Below, piece by piece: positions 7,652 through 15,931 of a stretch of 64,000 bases of DNA. The position numbers were made by a program, and so were the translations under genes. Location: NCBI GenBank assembly GCA_902788705.1, contig CADALE010000007.1, positions 1 through 64,000 of the forward strand, read 5' to 3'. The stretch is from an uncultured Coriobacteriaceae bacterium. GTDB taxonomy: Bacteria > Actinomycetota > Coriobacteriia > Coriobacteriales > Atopobiaceae. Positions within the stretch are counted from its first letter, which is position 1, and the number at the start of each line of letters is the position of its first letter. The notes beneath the pieces were generated by a model. The model was not told the origin of the DNA. It worked only from the letters and a program-made list of their open reading frames with translations, and did no database searches.

Positions 7652-8110
7652 GCCCCGCTGCGGGACATCGCACCCCCGGCGGGTGCGTTGTTGCGGGCCT
7701 CGGCCCCGCGGCGGGACATCTCACCCCGTGCGGGTGCGTTGCTGCGCCGGGAGGCCCCGCTGCGGGACATCGCACCCCGTGCGGGTGCGTTGCTTCGCCT
7801 AGAGGCCCCGCTGCGGGACATCGCACCCCGTTCGGGTGCGTTGCTGCGCCTAGAGGCCCCGCTGCGGGACATCGCACCCCGTTCGGGTGCGTTGCTTCGG
7901 CTAGAGGCCCTGCGGCGGGACATCGCACCCCCGGCGGGTGCGTTGTTGCGGGCCTCGGCCCTGCGGCGGGACATCGCACCCCCGGCGGGTGCGTTGTTGC
8001 GGGCCTCGGCCCTGCGGCGGGACATCTCACCCCGTGCGGGTGCGTTGCTGCGCCGGGAGGCCCCGCTGCGGGACAACTAACCCCGCGCGGGTGCGTTGCC
8101 GCAGGCCCCG
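7652..8110 (+). repeat. Nine-copy 51-bp GC-rich tandem array
   Basis: Nine head-to-tail units begin every 51 bases from 7652 to 8060, with eight exact intervals. Each unit contains a GCGGGACATCGCACCCC core, and in most units CGCACCC pairs with GGGTGCG around five bases. Units differ mainly at the centre (CGTGC, CGTTC, CGGC) and in the linker (GCCTAGAG, GCCGGGAG, GGGCCTCG). The last unit is degenerate and reads an in-frame stop. Because 51 is divisible by three, long reading frames exist on both strands, but none has a convincing ribosome site. The array fills the gap between two convergent genes. Confidence 0.93.
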
Positions 8111-8120
8111 GCCCACCCGG

Positions 8121-8504
8121 CTAGTAGAACTTGTGCGCGTTGGTGGCGAACTCGCCCCAGTCCTGGTCGTTGGGGCGCGGCATGTGCCCGCCGCCCAGGA
8201 TGTGGATGTGGAAGTGCTTCACGCTCTGGCTGGCGTCGTCTCCGGTGTTGACCATGAGCCGGAAGCCGTCCGTTAGCCCCTCCATCTGCGCAATCTTGCT
8301 CACCACCGAGAAGCAGTGGCCCAGCGTGGCCTCGGGCACGCCGTCGGTGATGTCGCGGTAGTGGTCCTTGGGAATCACCAGCACGTGCGTGGGCATGAGC
8401 GGCTCCATGTCGCGGAAGGCGACGCACGTCTCGTCCTCATACAGCTTGTTGGTGGGCACCTCGCCCCGCGCGATCTTGCAGAAGATGCAGTTGTCGTCTT
8501 GCAT
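8121..8504 (-). CDS. HIT family protein (Hint-like nucleotide hydrolase)
   Basis: 127 residues. It has the zinc-type Cys-x-x-Cys start (CIFCKIARG) and the histidine triad HFHIHILGG near the C-terminus, the hallmark of Hint/HIT hydrolases acting on adenosine phosphoramidates. I chose the ATG at 8504 because AAGGAGG precedes it by 6 bases; the frame is open further upstream but without a signal. The 51-bp array ends just beyond its stop codon. A second HIT protein lies at 35555-35902. Confidence 0.92.
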   Translation of the reverse strand: MQDDNCIFCKIARGEVPTNKLYEDETCVAFRDMEPLMPTHVLVIPKDHYRDITDGVPEATLGHCFSVVSKIAQMEGLTDGFRLMVNTGDDASQSVKHFHIHILGGGHMPRPNDQDWGEFATNAHKFY

Positions 8505-8707
8505 GGAGCCTCCTTCGCTCGAGCTACCCGCAAGAGGATAGCGTGCGGCGCGTCGCCGCTCGCAATCGTTAACCCACTGGACAATGAGCCCCACCCGCCG
8601 TACCTCGCTCCCGTCGAGACGCGCACGTGCCATACTAAGCTGATACGGGCTGACGGACGCGGCACGGCGCGTGCCGCGGCCAACCGAGACGACGGAAGGC
8701 GGGCACC

Positions 8708-9142
8708 ATGGGGCTCCTCTCGTTTCTTCGCGAGATGATTGACGGCGGCGGCACCGACGAGGACAAGCGCATGCACGCCGAGCTGGACCAGGTGCGCGCC
8801 ATGGCCGAGGCCGCCGAGAGGGGAGAGGCCATGCCTGACGGCGCCACCCTGGGCCCCAAGATGAGGCGCCGCTACCACTTCGTGGGCATGGTGCAGGGCG
8901 TGGGCTTCCGCTTTACGGCCACCAACCTGGCCAGCTCGGTGGGCGCCACGGGCTGGGTTTCAAACGAGCGCGACGGCTCTGTCATCGCCGAGGTGCAGGG
9001 CATATCCGAGCAGATTGACGCGGTGATTGACGGGCTGGACCGCTACTATAACGGTCGCCGCTTCATGGGAGGCTTCACCATCGAGAGCGTGAGCACCGTG
9101 CCGGTGGTGGAGGATGAGCACGACTTTCATCCCAAGTACTGA
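8708..9142 (+). CDS. Acylphosphatase with N-terminal extension
   Basis: 144 residues; a typical acylphosphatase is about 90. The catalytic domain occupies residues 54-144 with VQGVGFRF (phosphate-binding Arg68) and GWVSNERDG (catalytic Asn86). The first ~50 residues are a charged helix (LLSFLREMID, then DEDKRMHAELDQVRAMAEAAERG), not part of the domain, and may mediate assembly or membrane contact. GGAAGGCGGG precedes the ATG. It is 31 bases from cls and probably co-transcribed. The family hydrolyses acyl phosphates such as carbamoyl or acetyl phosphate. Confidence 0.88.
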   Translation: MGLLSFLREMIDGGGTDEDKRMHAELDQVRAMAEAAERGEAMPDGATLGPKMRRRYHFVGMVQGVGFRFTATNLASSVGATGWVSNERDGSVIAEVQGISEQIDAVIDGLDRYYNGRRFMGGFTIESVSTVPVVEDEHDFHPKY

Positions 9143-9173
9143 GATGTCCCAACACGTCCAAAGGAGCGGAGCG

Positions 9174-10730
9174 ATGGAGGAGAAGACCCTAGAGCAGAGC
9201 GCCGACGTCAAGAACGGCGTGAAGCGCATGGTGTTTGCGGGCATTGCCATCCTGCTGGAGCTCGCGTTGGTTCTGCTGATCATCCTGCGGTTCAACGAGA
9301 GCGCGGAGTGGGTGGCCATCGGCACGCGCATCATGGGCACCCTGCTGGTGCTGCTCATCTACAACTCCAACCAGACCTCGGCGATGAAGATGCCCTGGAT
9401 CATCCTGATTATGCTGGCGCCCGTGCTGGGCGTGGCGCTGTACCTGATGATGGGCCTGAACGGCAGCACGTGGAAGATGCGGCTGCGCTATGAGGCGGTG
9501 GACAAGGCGCTGTTCCGCCACCTGGGCGACGGCGAGGAGGCGCTCGCGCGGCTTGACGCGGTAGACCGTCGCGCGGCCAACATCGCGCGCTACGTGCGCC
9601 ATGGCTCGGGCTATCCCTTGTATGACGACACCGCCATCACCTACTACGATGACGCGTCGACCGGCCTCGAGGCCCAGAAGGAGGCCCTGCGCAAGGCCGA
9701 GAAGTTCATCTTCATGGAGTATCACGCCATCGAGGACGCCGAGAGCTGGCACGGCATCCAGAAGATCCTGGAGGAGCGCGTGGCCGCGGGCGTGCGGGTG
9801 CGCGTGTTCTACGACGACATGGGTTCTATCGGCTTCATCAACACCGACTTCGTGAAGCGCCTCGAGGCGAAGGGCATCCAGGCGCGCGTGTTCAACCCCA
9901 TGGCCCCGGGCCTGAACCTCTTCCTGAACAACCGCGACCACCGCAAGATCACGGTCGTCGACGGCAAGGTGGGCTTCACGGGTGGCTACAACCTGGCCAA
10001 CGAGTACTTCAACGTGACGCACCCCTTTGGCCGCTGGAAGGACACGGGCGTGCGCCTGGAGGGTCCGGCGGTGCGCAGCCTGACGGTGGCCTTCCTTGAG
10101 ATGTGGAACGCCGTGAGCGACAAGGACGTGGATGACCACAACTTTGACCGCTGGTTGCCCAAGGTGTCGCCCGTACCGGACACGACGGGCTTCGTGATGC
10201 CCTATGCCGACACGCCCATGGACCAGGAGCAGGTGGGCGAGGACGTGTACATCTCGGTGGCCGAGTACGCCAAGGAGTACGCCTGGTACATCACGCCCTA
10301 CCTCATCCTTACCGACGAGATGGTGCACGCCTTGGGCCTTGCCGCCAAGCGCGGGGTGGACGTGCGCATCATCACGCCGGGCATCCCCGACAAGAAGCTG
10401 GTGTACTCCATCACGCGCTCGTACTACCACAGCCTGGTGCGCAACGGCGTGCGCATCTTTGAGTACACGCCCGGCTTCTGCCACTGCAAGATGTGCGTAA
10501 GCGACGACATGGTGGCCACCTGTGGCACCATCAACCTTGACTACCGCAGCCTGTACCACCACTTTGAGAACGGCTGCCTGTACTGCGCGTGCAAGGCCGT
10601 GATGGATACCAAGGCCGACTTCGAGGCCACGATGGCGGAGTGCCGCGAGGTGACGTCCGACTACGCCAACCCAGGTGCGGGCATGCGCCTCGCGCAGCTG
10701 GTGCTGCGTCTGTTTGCGCCGTTGCTGTAG
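9174..10730 (+). CDS. cls: Cardiolipin synthase (phospholipase D family)
   Basis: 518 residues. Two to three N-terminal membrane segments (about residues 17-37, 43-60 and 66-85) are followed by two phospholipase D HxKxxxxD motifs: HRKITVVD in the first half and HCKMCVSD in the second, each followed by the usual Gly/Ser/Asn pattern. This is the bacterial cardiolipin synthase architecture: transfer of a phosphatidyl group between phosphatidylglycerols at the membrane. The start at 9174 has AAGGAG 7 bases upstream; an in-frame ATG at 9114 inside the acylphosphatase gene is less likely. Confidence 0.93.
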   Translation: MEEKTLEQSADVKNGVKRMVFAGIAILLELALVLLIILRFNESAEWVAIGTRIMGTLLVLLIYNSNQTSAMKMPWIILIMLAPVLGVALYLMMGLNGSTWKMRLRYEAVDKALFRHLGDGEEALARLDAVDRRAANIARYVRHGSGYPLYDDTAITYYDDASTGLEAQKEALRKAEKFIFMEYHAIEDAESWHGIQKILEERVAAGVRVRVFYDDMGSIGFINTDFVKRLEAKGIQARVFNPMAPGLNLFLNNRDHRKITVVDGKVGFTGGYNLANEYFNVTHPFGRWKDTGVRLEGPAVRSLTVAFLEMWNAVSDKDVDDHNFDRWLPKVSPVPDTTGFVMPYADTPMDQEQVGEDVYISVAEYAKEYAWYITPYLILTDEMVHALGLAAKRGVDVRIITPGIPDKKLVYSITRSYYHSLVRNGVRIFEYTPGFCHCKMCVSDDMVATCGTINLDYRSLYHHFENGCLYCACKAVMDTKADFEATMAECREVTSDYANPGAGMRLAQLVLRLFAPLL

Positions 10731-10908
10731 GGGTGCCGCCGCCAGCGCCATCCGACAAAACGTAGGGGAGCAAGGCAAAAAGATACGCACTATTGAGCAT
10801 GCGACCGACCGCCCGCGCCAACTATGCTTTATGTGGGATTACGGTTATGCATGGGCTCATGCCAAAAGCGAGGCACATGGCATCCGCGTCTTGTTGGAAA
10901 ATGGTTGT

Positions 10909-10936
10909 GTGGGTAAACCGGGCTCAAGCCCCCACC
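10909..10936 (+). promoter_or_regulatory. Hairpin directly before the fhs ribosome site
   Basis: GTGG (10909-10912) pairs with CCAC (10932-10935), and GGGC/GCCC closes a TCAA loop inside. The element ends five bases before AAGGAG. It could modulate translation of fhs. It does not match the THF riboswitch consensus as I know it. The rest of 10731-10951 shows no other clear signal. Confidence 0.3.
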
Positions 10937-10951
10937 AGATAAGGAGCACAG

Positions 10952-12625
10952 ATGGCTGAGTACAAGAGCGACATCGAGATCGCGCAGGAAGCTACCATGC
11001 TACCCATCAGCGAGGTGGCCGCAAAGGCCGGCCTCTCCGAGGACCAGCTCGAGCACTACGGCAGGTACAAGGCCAAGGTGGACATCCACTCCATGGCCGA
11101 CATGCCGTCGCGCGCCAAGCTCATCCTGGTCACCGCCATCAACCCCACGCCCGCGGGCGAGGGCAAGACCACCACGTCCGTCGGCCTGGCCGACGCCCTC
11201 AATCTCACCGGCCGCCAGACGATGCTCTGCCTGCGCGAGCCGTCGCTGGGCCCCGTGTTTGGCGTGAAGGGCGGCGCCGCGGGCGGCGGCTATGCCCAGG
11301 TGGTTCCCATGGAGGACATCAACCTGCACTTCACCGGCGACTTCCATGCCATCGGCGCGGCCAACAACCTGATTGCGGCCATGCTGGACAACCACATCAA
11401 GCAGGGCAACTCCCTGAACATCGACCCGCGCCGCATTACCTGGCGTCGCTGCGTTGACATGAACGACCGCCAGCTGCGCAACGTGGTTGACGGCATGGGC
11501 GGCATCGGCGATGGCGTGCCGCGCCAGGACGGCTTCGACATCACCGTGGCCTCCGAGGTCATGGCCGTGTTCTGCCTGGCCACCAGCCTGGAGGACCTGA
11601 AGGCCCGCCTTGGCCGCATGGTCATCGCCTACACCTACGATCGCAAGCCCGTCACCGTGTCGGACATCAAGGCCGAGGGCGCCTGCACGGCCCTGCTGAA
11701 GGACGCCATCAAGCCCAACCTGGTGCAGACCCTCGAGAACAACCCCGCGTTCGTGCATGGCGGCCCCTTCGCCAACATCGCGCACGGCTGCAACTCGGTG
11801 ATGGCCACCACCACCGCCATGAAGATGGCCGACTACGTGGTGACCGAGGCCGGCTTCGGCGCCGACCTTGGTGCCGAGAAGTTCTTGGACATCAAGTGCC
11901 GTGCCACGGGCCTCAAGCCCAGCGCCGTGGTGATCGTGGCCACCGTGCGCGCCCTCAAGCACAACGGTGGCGTGGCTAAGGCCGACCTGGGCAAGGAGAA
12001 CCTCGAGGCGCTCGAGGCCGGCATGCCTAACCTGCTGCAGCACGTCTCCAACATCAAGGATGTGTACGGCCTGCCCTGCGTGGTGGCCATCAACGCCTTC
12101 CCGACCGACACCAAGGCCGAGCTTGACCTCGTCGAGGCCAAGTGCAAGGAGCTGGGCGTGAACGTGGCGCTCTCCGAGGTGTGGGCCAAGGGCGGCGAGG
12201 GCGGCCGCGCGCTTGCCGACGAGGTGGTGCGCCTGTGCGACGAACCTAGCGACTTCCGCTTCTCCTACGAGCTTGACCAGGACATCTATGGCAAGCTGCA
12301 CGACATCGGCCACAAGATTTACCACGCCGAGCATGTCCTGCTGCTTCCCGCCGCAGCCAAGAAGGCCAAGGAGCTGGAGAGCCTGGGCTTTGGTAACCTG
12401 CCCATCTGCGTGGCTAAGACGCAGTACAGCTTCTCTGACGACCCCACGCTGCTGGGCGCCCCGAAGGGCTTCACGCTCAACGTGCGCGACCTCAAGGTGT
12501 CTGCCGGCGCGGGCTTCATAGTGGCGTACACCGGCGACATCATGACGATGCCCGGCCTGCCCAAGGTGCCCGCCGCCGAGAAGATCGACGTCATGCCTGA
12601 CGGCAAGATCGTGGGCCTGTTCTAA
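10952..12625 (+). CDS. fhs: Formate--tetrahydrofolate ligase
   Basis: 557 residues, the normal length for this family. The nucleotide-binding segment [12 protein letters not shown] lies at residues 64-75, and the family blocks [23 protein letters not shown] and [19 protein letters not shown] are intact. The enzyme interconverts formate, THF and ATP with 10-formyl-THF, ADP and phosphate. Run in reverse it makes ATP and formate. AAGGAG precedes the ATG by 6 bases. It heads a folate block (fchA, folD, folE, channel, folC), though a 230-base gap with hairpins separates it from fchA. Confidence 0.97.
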   Translation: MAEYKSDIEIAQEATMLPISEVAAKAGLSEDQLEHYGRYKAKVDIHSMADMPSRAKLILVTAINPTPAGEGKTTTSVGLADALNLTGRQTMLCLREPSLGPVFGVKGGAAGGGYAQVVPMEDINLHFTGDFHAIGAANNLIAAMLDNHIKQGNSLNIDPRRITWRRCVDMNDRQLRNVVDGMGGIGDGVPRQDGFDITVASEVMAVFCLATSLEDLKARLGRMVIAYTYDRKPVTVSDIKAEGACTALLKDAIKPNLVQTLENNPAFVHGGPFANIAHGCNSVMATTTAMKMADYVVTEAGFGADLGAEKFLDIKCRATGLKPSAVVIVATVRALKHNGGVAKADLGKENLEALEAGMPNLLQHVSNIKDVYGLPCVVAINAFPTDTKAELDLVEAKCKELGVNVALSEVWAKGGEGGRALADEVVRLCDEPSDFRFSYELDQDIYGKLHDIGHKIYHAEHVLLLPAAAKKAKELESLGFGNLPICVAKTQYSFSDDPTLLGAPKGFTLNVRDLKVSAGAGFIVAYTGDIMTMPGLPKVPAAEKIDVMPDGKIVGLF

Positions 12626-12661
12626 GGACTGCGTGCCGGCGCCGTCATCCTCAGCGTCCTG

Positions 12662-12701
12662 CGCAAACGTCCTCGCCGCGTTCGCGGCTGCGGGATGTTT
12701 G
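12662..12701 (+). terminator. Long imperfect hairpin after fhs
   Basis: GCAAAC near 12663 pairs with GTTTGC near 12701, and GCCGC/GCGGC closes a GTTC loop at the centre. No T-run follows, so it may be a processing or attenuation structure rather than a simple terminator. The remaining gap to 12858 holds another GGCGCC/GGCGCC hairpin and no gene. Confidence 0.4.
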
Positions 12702-12858
12702 CTCCGGAAGCCGAGGGGACGGCGCCGGTTCTACTGCTGGGTTCTGGCCCACGAGCTTGCCGTCTGGCGTGTGAGGCGCCTCCGCGGCGGGCGCCTTGGG
12801 CAGGACGGGACCTGCTTTGCCGTGTACTGTGCGTTGGGAAATGAGTGGAGGGTTCTGC

Positions 12859-13485
12859 ATGGGTGAGAGGCTTACGGAGAGGAGCTGCGCCTCATTTGCG
12901 GAGGTGCTGGCTGCCAAGGAGTCGGTGCCGGGCGGTGGCGGGGCTGCCGCGCTGGTGGGCGCCCTGGGTGTCGCGCTGGGCTCGATGGTGGGCAACTTCA
13001 CCACGGGCAAGAAGCGCTACGCCGACGTCGAGGACGACATCCGCCGCATGCTGGCCGATGGAGAGGCCATCCGCCTGACCCTGCTCGAGCTGGTGGAGGA
13101 GGACGCGGCGGCGTTCTATCCGCTCTCGCAGGCCTACGGCATCCCCAAGGAGGACCCAACGCGCGCCCAGGTGCTGGAGGACGCCACCAAGAACGCGTGC
13201 GCCGCCCCAGTAGAGATGATGCGCCAGATCGCCAAGGCCATCGAGCTGCTGGAGGAGATGGGCGAGAAGGGCTCGCGGATGCTGCTGTCCGATGTGGGCT
13301 GCGGCGCCCTGTTGTGCCGTGCGGCCCTCGAGGCGGCCAGTCTGAACGTGTTCGTGAACACCAAGACGCTGGCTGACCGCGCCTTTGCCGAGTCCGTCGA
13401 GGCCGAGTGCGACGCGCTGCTGGCCGAGTACGGCCCGCGCGCCGAGGCTTGCGCCGCCAAGGTGATGGCGCACATCCGCAAGTAA
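12859..13485 (+). CDS. fchA: Methenyltetrahydrofolate cyclohydrolase (FchA/cyclodeaminase family)
   Basis: 208 residues, matching the cyclodeaminase/cyclohydrolase family (about 200-210). PGGGGAAALVGALGVAL near the N-terminus and the helical SDVGCGALLCRAALEAASLNVFVN block near residues 155-180 are typical. The enzyme opens 5,10-methenyl-THF to 10-formyl-THF in anaerobes that use a separate cyclohydrolase. The start at 12859 has GGAGGG just upstream. It lies 33 bases before folD, whose own cyclohydrolase residues are replaced, so the pair likely divides the two steps. Confidence 0.92.
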   Translation: MGERLTERSCASFAEVLAAKESVPGGGGAAALVGALGVALGSMVGNFTTGKKRYADVEDDIRRMLADGEAIRLTLLELVEEDAAAFYPLSQAYGIPKEDPTRAQVLEDATKNACAAPVEMMRQIAKAIELLEEMGEKGSRMLLSDVGCGALLCRAALEAASLNVFVNTKTLADRAFAESVEAECDALLAEYGPRAEACAAKVMAHIRK

Positions 13486-13518
13486 GCCCAACGTCACCCC
13501 TGGGTGGAAGGAGACATG

Positions 13519-14373
13519 ATGGCAGAGCTGCTGCTGGGGCTTCCCGTGGCGAACGCCCTCACCGAGATGCTGGCCGACAAGGTGGCCCGGCTGGTGGAGC
13601 GCGACATCGTTCCCACGCTCGCGATCGTGCGGGTGGGGGAGCGCGACGACGACCTCTCCTACGAGCGCGGCGCGCTGAAGCGCTGCGAGAAGGTGGGCAT
13701 CGAGGTGCGCCAGTTCGTGCTGCCGGCCGACTGCACGCAGGACGAGCTCATGGCTGTGATTGCCGAGGTGAACGCCGACCCCTCCATCCATGGTTGCCTC
13801 ATGTTCCGCCCGCTGCCAAAGACGCTGGACGAGGCCGCGGCGTGCGCCGCCCTCGACCCCGCGAAGGATGTTGACTGCATCACCGAGGGGTCGCTGTACG
13901 GCGTCTTCGCCAACCGGCCCGTCGGCTTTGCGCCGTGCACGGCCGAGGCATGCATCGAGGTGCTGGACCACTACGGCTACGACCTCACCGGCGCGCGCGT
14001 CACCGTGGTGGGGCGCAGCCTCGTCATTGGCAAGCCGGTCTCGATGATGCTGCAGGCGCGCAACGCCACCGTGAAGATGTGCCACACACGCACGCGCGAC
14101 CTTGCCGCCGAGTGCCGCGACGCCGAGATCGTGGTGGTGGCGGCGGGGCACATCGGCACGCTGGGCAAGGACGCCGTGGCGCCTGGCCAGGTGGTCATCG
14201 ACGTGGGCATCAACTGGGACGAGGCTGCGGGCAAGCTGTGCGGCGACGTCCTGTTCGACGAGGTGGAGCCCATCGTGGGCGCCATCACGCCCGTTCCGCG
14301 CGGCGTGGGCTCGGTCACCACGGCGGTGCTGGCCAAGCACGTGGTGGAGGCTGCCAAGCGCCAGAACGCGTAG
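13519..14373 (+). CDS. folD: Methylenetetrahydrofolate dehydrogenase (FolD family, cyclohydrolase site altered)
   Basis: 284 residues with both FolD domains; the Rossmann motif [14 protein letters not shown] is at 165-178. In canonical bifunctional FolD the cyclohydrolase lysine follows the active-site Tyr by four residues and a Gln stands in VQLPLP. Here Tyr48 is kept, but Tyr+4 is Ala52 and the Gln position is Phe96 in MFRPLP; the downstream DPAKDVD aspartates remain. PCTP is PCTA and PGGVGPMT is PRGVGSVT. I infer a dehydrogenase that has lost or weakened cyclohydrolase activity, complemented by fchA 33 bases upstream. The start at 13519 is five bases after AAGGAG; ATG 13516 is too close. 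Confidence 0.93.
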   Translation: MAELLLGLPVANALTEMLADKVARLVERDIVPTLAIVRVGERDDDLSYERGALKRCEKVGIEVRQFVLPADCTQDELMAVIAEVNADPSIHGCLMFRPLPKTLDEAAACAALDPAKDVDCITEGSLYGVFANRPVGFAPCTAEACIEVLDHYGYDLTGARVTVVGRSLVIGKPVSMMLQARNATVKMCHTRTRDLAAECRDAEIVVVAAGHIGTLGKDAVAPGQVVIDVGINWDEAAGKLCGDVLFDEVEPIVGAITPVPRGVGSVTTAVLAKHVVEAAKRQNA

Positions 14374-14438
14374 CGGTGCCGTGCCGACGAGCCGCTGCCG
14401 TCGCGCATCCGCGCAACCATACAGGGAGGAGAGGCCCT

Positions 14439-15026
14439 ATGTCTGAGGAACTGACCTATCGTCCGCTCGACAAGCCGCGCGTTGAGGCGGCGGTGCGCGA
14501 GCTGTTGGTCGCCATCGGCGAGGACCCCGACCGCGAGGGCCTGCTGGGCACGCCCGACCGCGTGGCCCGTGCCTGCGAGGAGATCTTCGGCGGCATGCAG
14601 GAGGACCCGTCGCTCCACCTGCTGAAGCAGTTCCACGAGCCCGGCAACGAGAACATGGTCATCGTGAGGGACATCCCCTTCAACTCGATGTGCGAGCATC
14701 ACCTGCTGCCGTTCACGGGCAAGGCGCACGTATGCTACCTGCCGCGCGACGGGCGCATCACCGGCCTCTCCAAGCTGGCCCGCTGCGTGACCGGCTACGC
14801 GCATCGCCCCCAGCTGCAGGAGCGCCTCACCGAGCAGATCGCCGACGCGCTTGAGCTGCGGCTCGAGCCGCGCGGCGTGCTGGTGGTGCTTGAGGCCGAG
14901 CACTCGTGCATGAGCATGCGCGGCATCCGCAGCGTGGGGTCGTCCACGGTCACCTCGGCCGTGCGGGGGTGGTTCAAGGAAGACCTGAAGGCTCGCGAGG
15001 AGGCGCTCAAGCTCCTCGGGCTGTGA
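14439..15026 (+). CDS. folE: GTP cyclohydrolase I
   Basis: 195 residues. The zinc and active-site residues are all visible: Cys85 and the following His pair in MCEHHLLPF, and Cys157 in [33 protein letters not shown] is the usual core helix. It converts GTP to 7,8-dihydroneopterin triphosphate, the first step of folate synthesis. AGGGAGGAGAGG precedes the ATG. It lies 65 bases after folD in the same orientation and is probably co-transcribed. Confidence 0.96.
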   Translation: MSEELTYRPLDKPRVEAAVRELLVAIGEDPDREGLLGTPDRVARACEEIFGGMQEDPSLHLLKQFHEPGNENMVIVRDIPFNSMCEHHLLPFTGKAHVCYLPRDGRITGLSKLARCVTGYAHRPQLQERLTEQIADALELRLEPRGVLVVLEAEHSCMSMRGIRSVGSSTVTSAVRGWFKEDLKAREEALKLLGL

Positions 15027-15091
15027 TGTGCGATACTGTCTGCGCCCGGCCTTGCGTGAGGTCGGGCGCTTTGTCGTAGAAGGGAGAGACC

Positions 15092-15928
15092 ATGGCGGCA
15101 CCAAGCTATCCGACCGTCGACGCGCTTGCCCCGGCGCAGACCTATGCCAAGGCCGTGGCCGTGGGAAAGGCCAAGGCTACCATGCCTGCGTACCGGGCCT
15201 TCGTGCTGGCCGTGGCGGCCGGGTTCTACATCGGGCTGGGCGGCATGCTCATGCTGCTGGTCAAGTCCGACACCACGCTGGGGTTTGCGGCCTCGTCGCT
15301 TCTGGGCGGGTTCGTGTTCAGCCTGGGCCTCTTCGCGGTGCTGGTGGCGGGCGCCGAGCTGTTCACGGGCAACAGCCTCATGGCCATCGGCCGCTTCGAG
15401 GGCGCCTACAGCCTGGCCCAGCTCCTGCGCAGCTGGGCCGTGGTGTATGCCGGCAACCTCTGCGGGTCGCTTTTGCTGGTGGCGCTGCTTCGCCTGGCCC
15501 GCTTCGCCGACCTGAACGGCGGCGCCGTGGGCACCACCATCCTTTCGGTGGCGACAGCCAAGTGCGCGCTGCCCTGGGTCACGGCGGCCTTCCGCGGGGT
15601 CATGTGCAATGTGCTGGTGTGCCTTGCCGTGTGGATGGGCTTTGCCGGCAAGACGGTGGTGGACAAGTTCCTCGCCGCCGCGATGCCGGTCATGGCGTTC
15701 GTGGCCTGCGGCTTCGAGCACTGTGTGGCCAACATGTTCTTCATCCCCATGGGGCTGGTCACGCTGGGCATGACCGGGGCGCCGGCCGGCGCGGACGTCT
15801 CGGCGCTTACCGTAGGCGGGATGCTCTCCAACCTCTCGGCAGCCACGCTGGGCAACGTGCTGGGTGGCGTGTGCTTCCTGGCCGCCCTCTACATCTTTGC
15901 CTTCGGAACCAACGTCGAGAAGAAGTGA
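15092..15928 (+). CDS. Formate/nitrite transporter (FNT) family channel
   Basis: 278 residues with six hydrophobic segments typical of FNT pentameric channels, including AELFTGNSLM in the first repeat and FEHCVANMFFIPMG in the second, both family signatures. GGGAGAG precedes the ATG. Its place inside a folate block headed by formate--THF ligase argues for formate rather than nitrite or hydrosulfide as cargo; this is context, not sequence proof. It sits 65 bases after folE and 3 bases before folC, so it is probably in one operon with them. Confidence 0.9.
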   Translation: MAAPSYPTVDALAPAQTYAKAVAVGKAKATMPAYRAFVLAVAAGFYIGLGGMLMLLVKSDTTLGFAASSLLGGFVFSLGLFAVLVAGAELFTGNSLMAIGRFEGAYSLAQLLRSWAVVYAGNLCGSLLLVALLRLARFADLNGGAVGTTILSVATAKCALPWVTAAFRGVMCNVLVCLAVWMGFAGKTVVDKFLAAAMPVMAFVACGFEHCVANMFFIPMGLVTLGMTGAPAGADVSALTVGGMLSNLSAATLGNVLGGVCFLAALYIFAFGTNVEKK

Positions 15929-15931
15929 CGC

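Noticed and set aside
7545-8080. Open frames of 130 to 230 codons through the 51-bp array on both strands
   Set aside because: They arise because 51 is a multiple of three and the unit has few stops. No ribosome site, and the unit structure is explained better by DNA hairpins.
7652-8110. CRISPR array
   Set aside because: Units abut directly with no unique spacers and no cas gene is nearby.
10731-10951. Tetrahydrofolate riboswitch before fhs
   Set aside because: Only a simple bulged hairpin is visible; the conserved THF-riboswitch cores I know could not be found.
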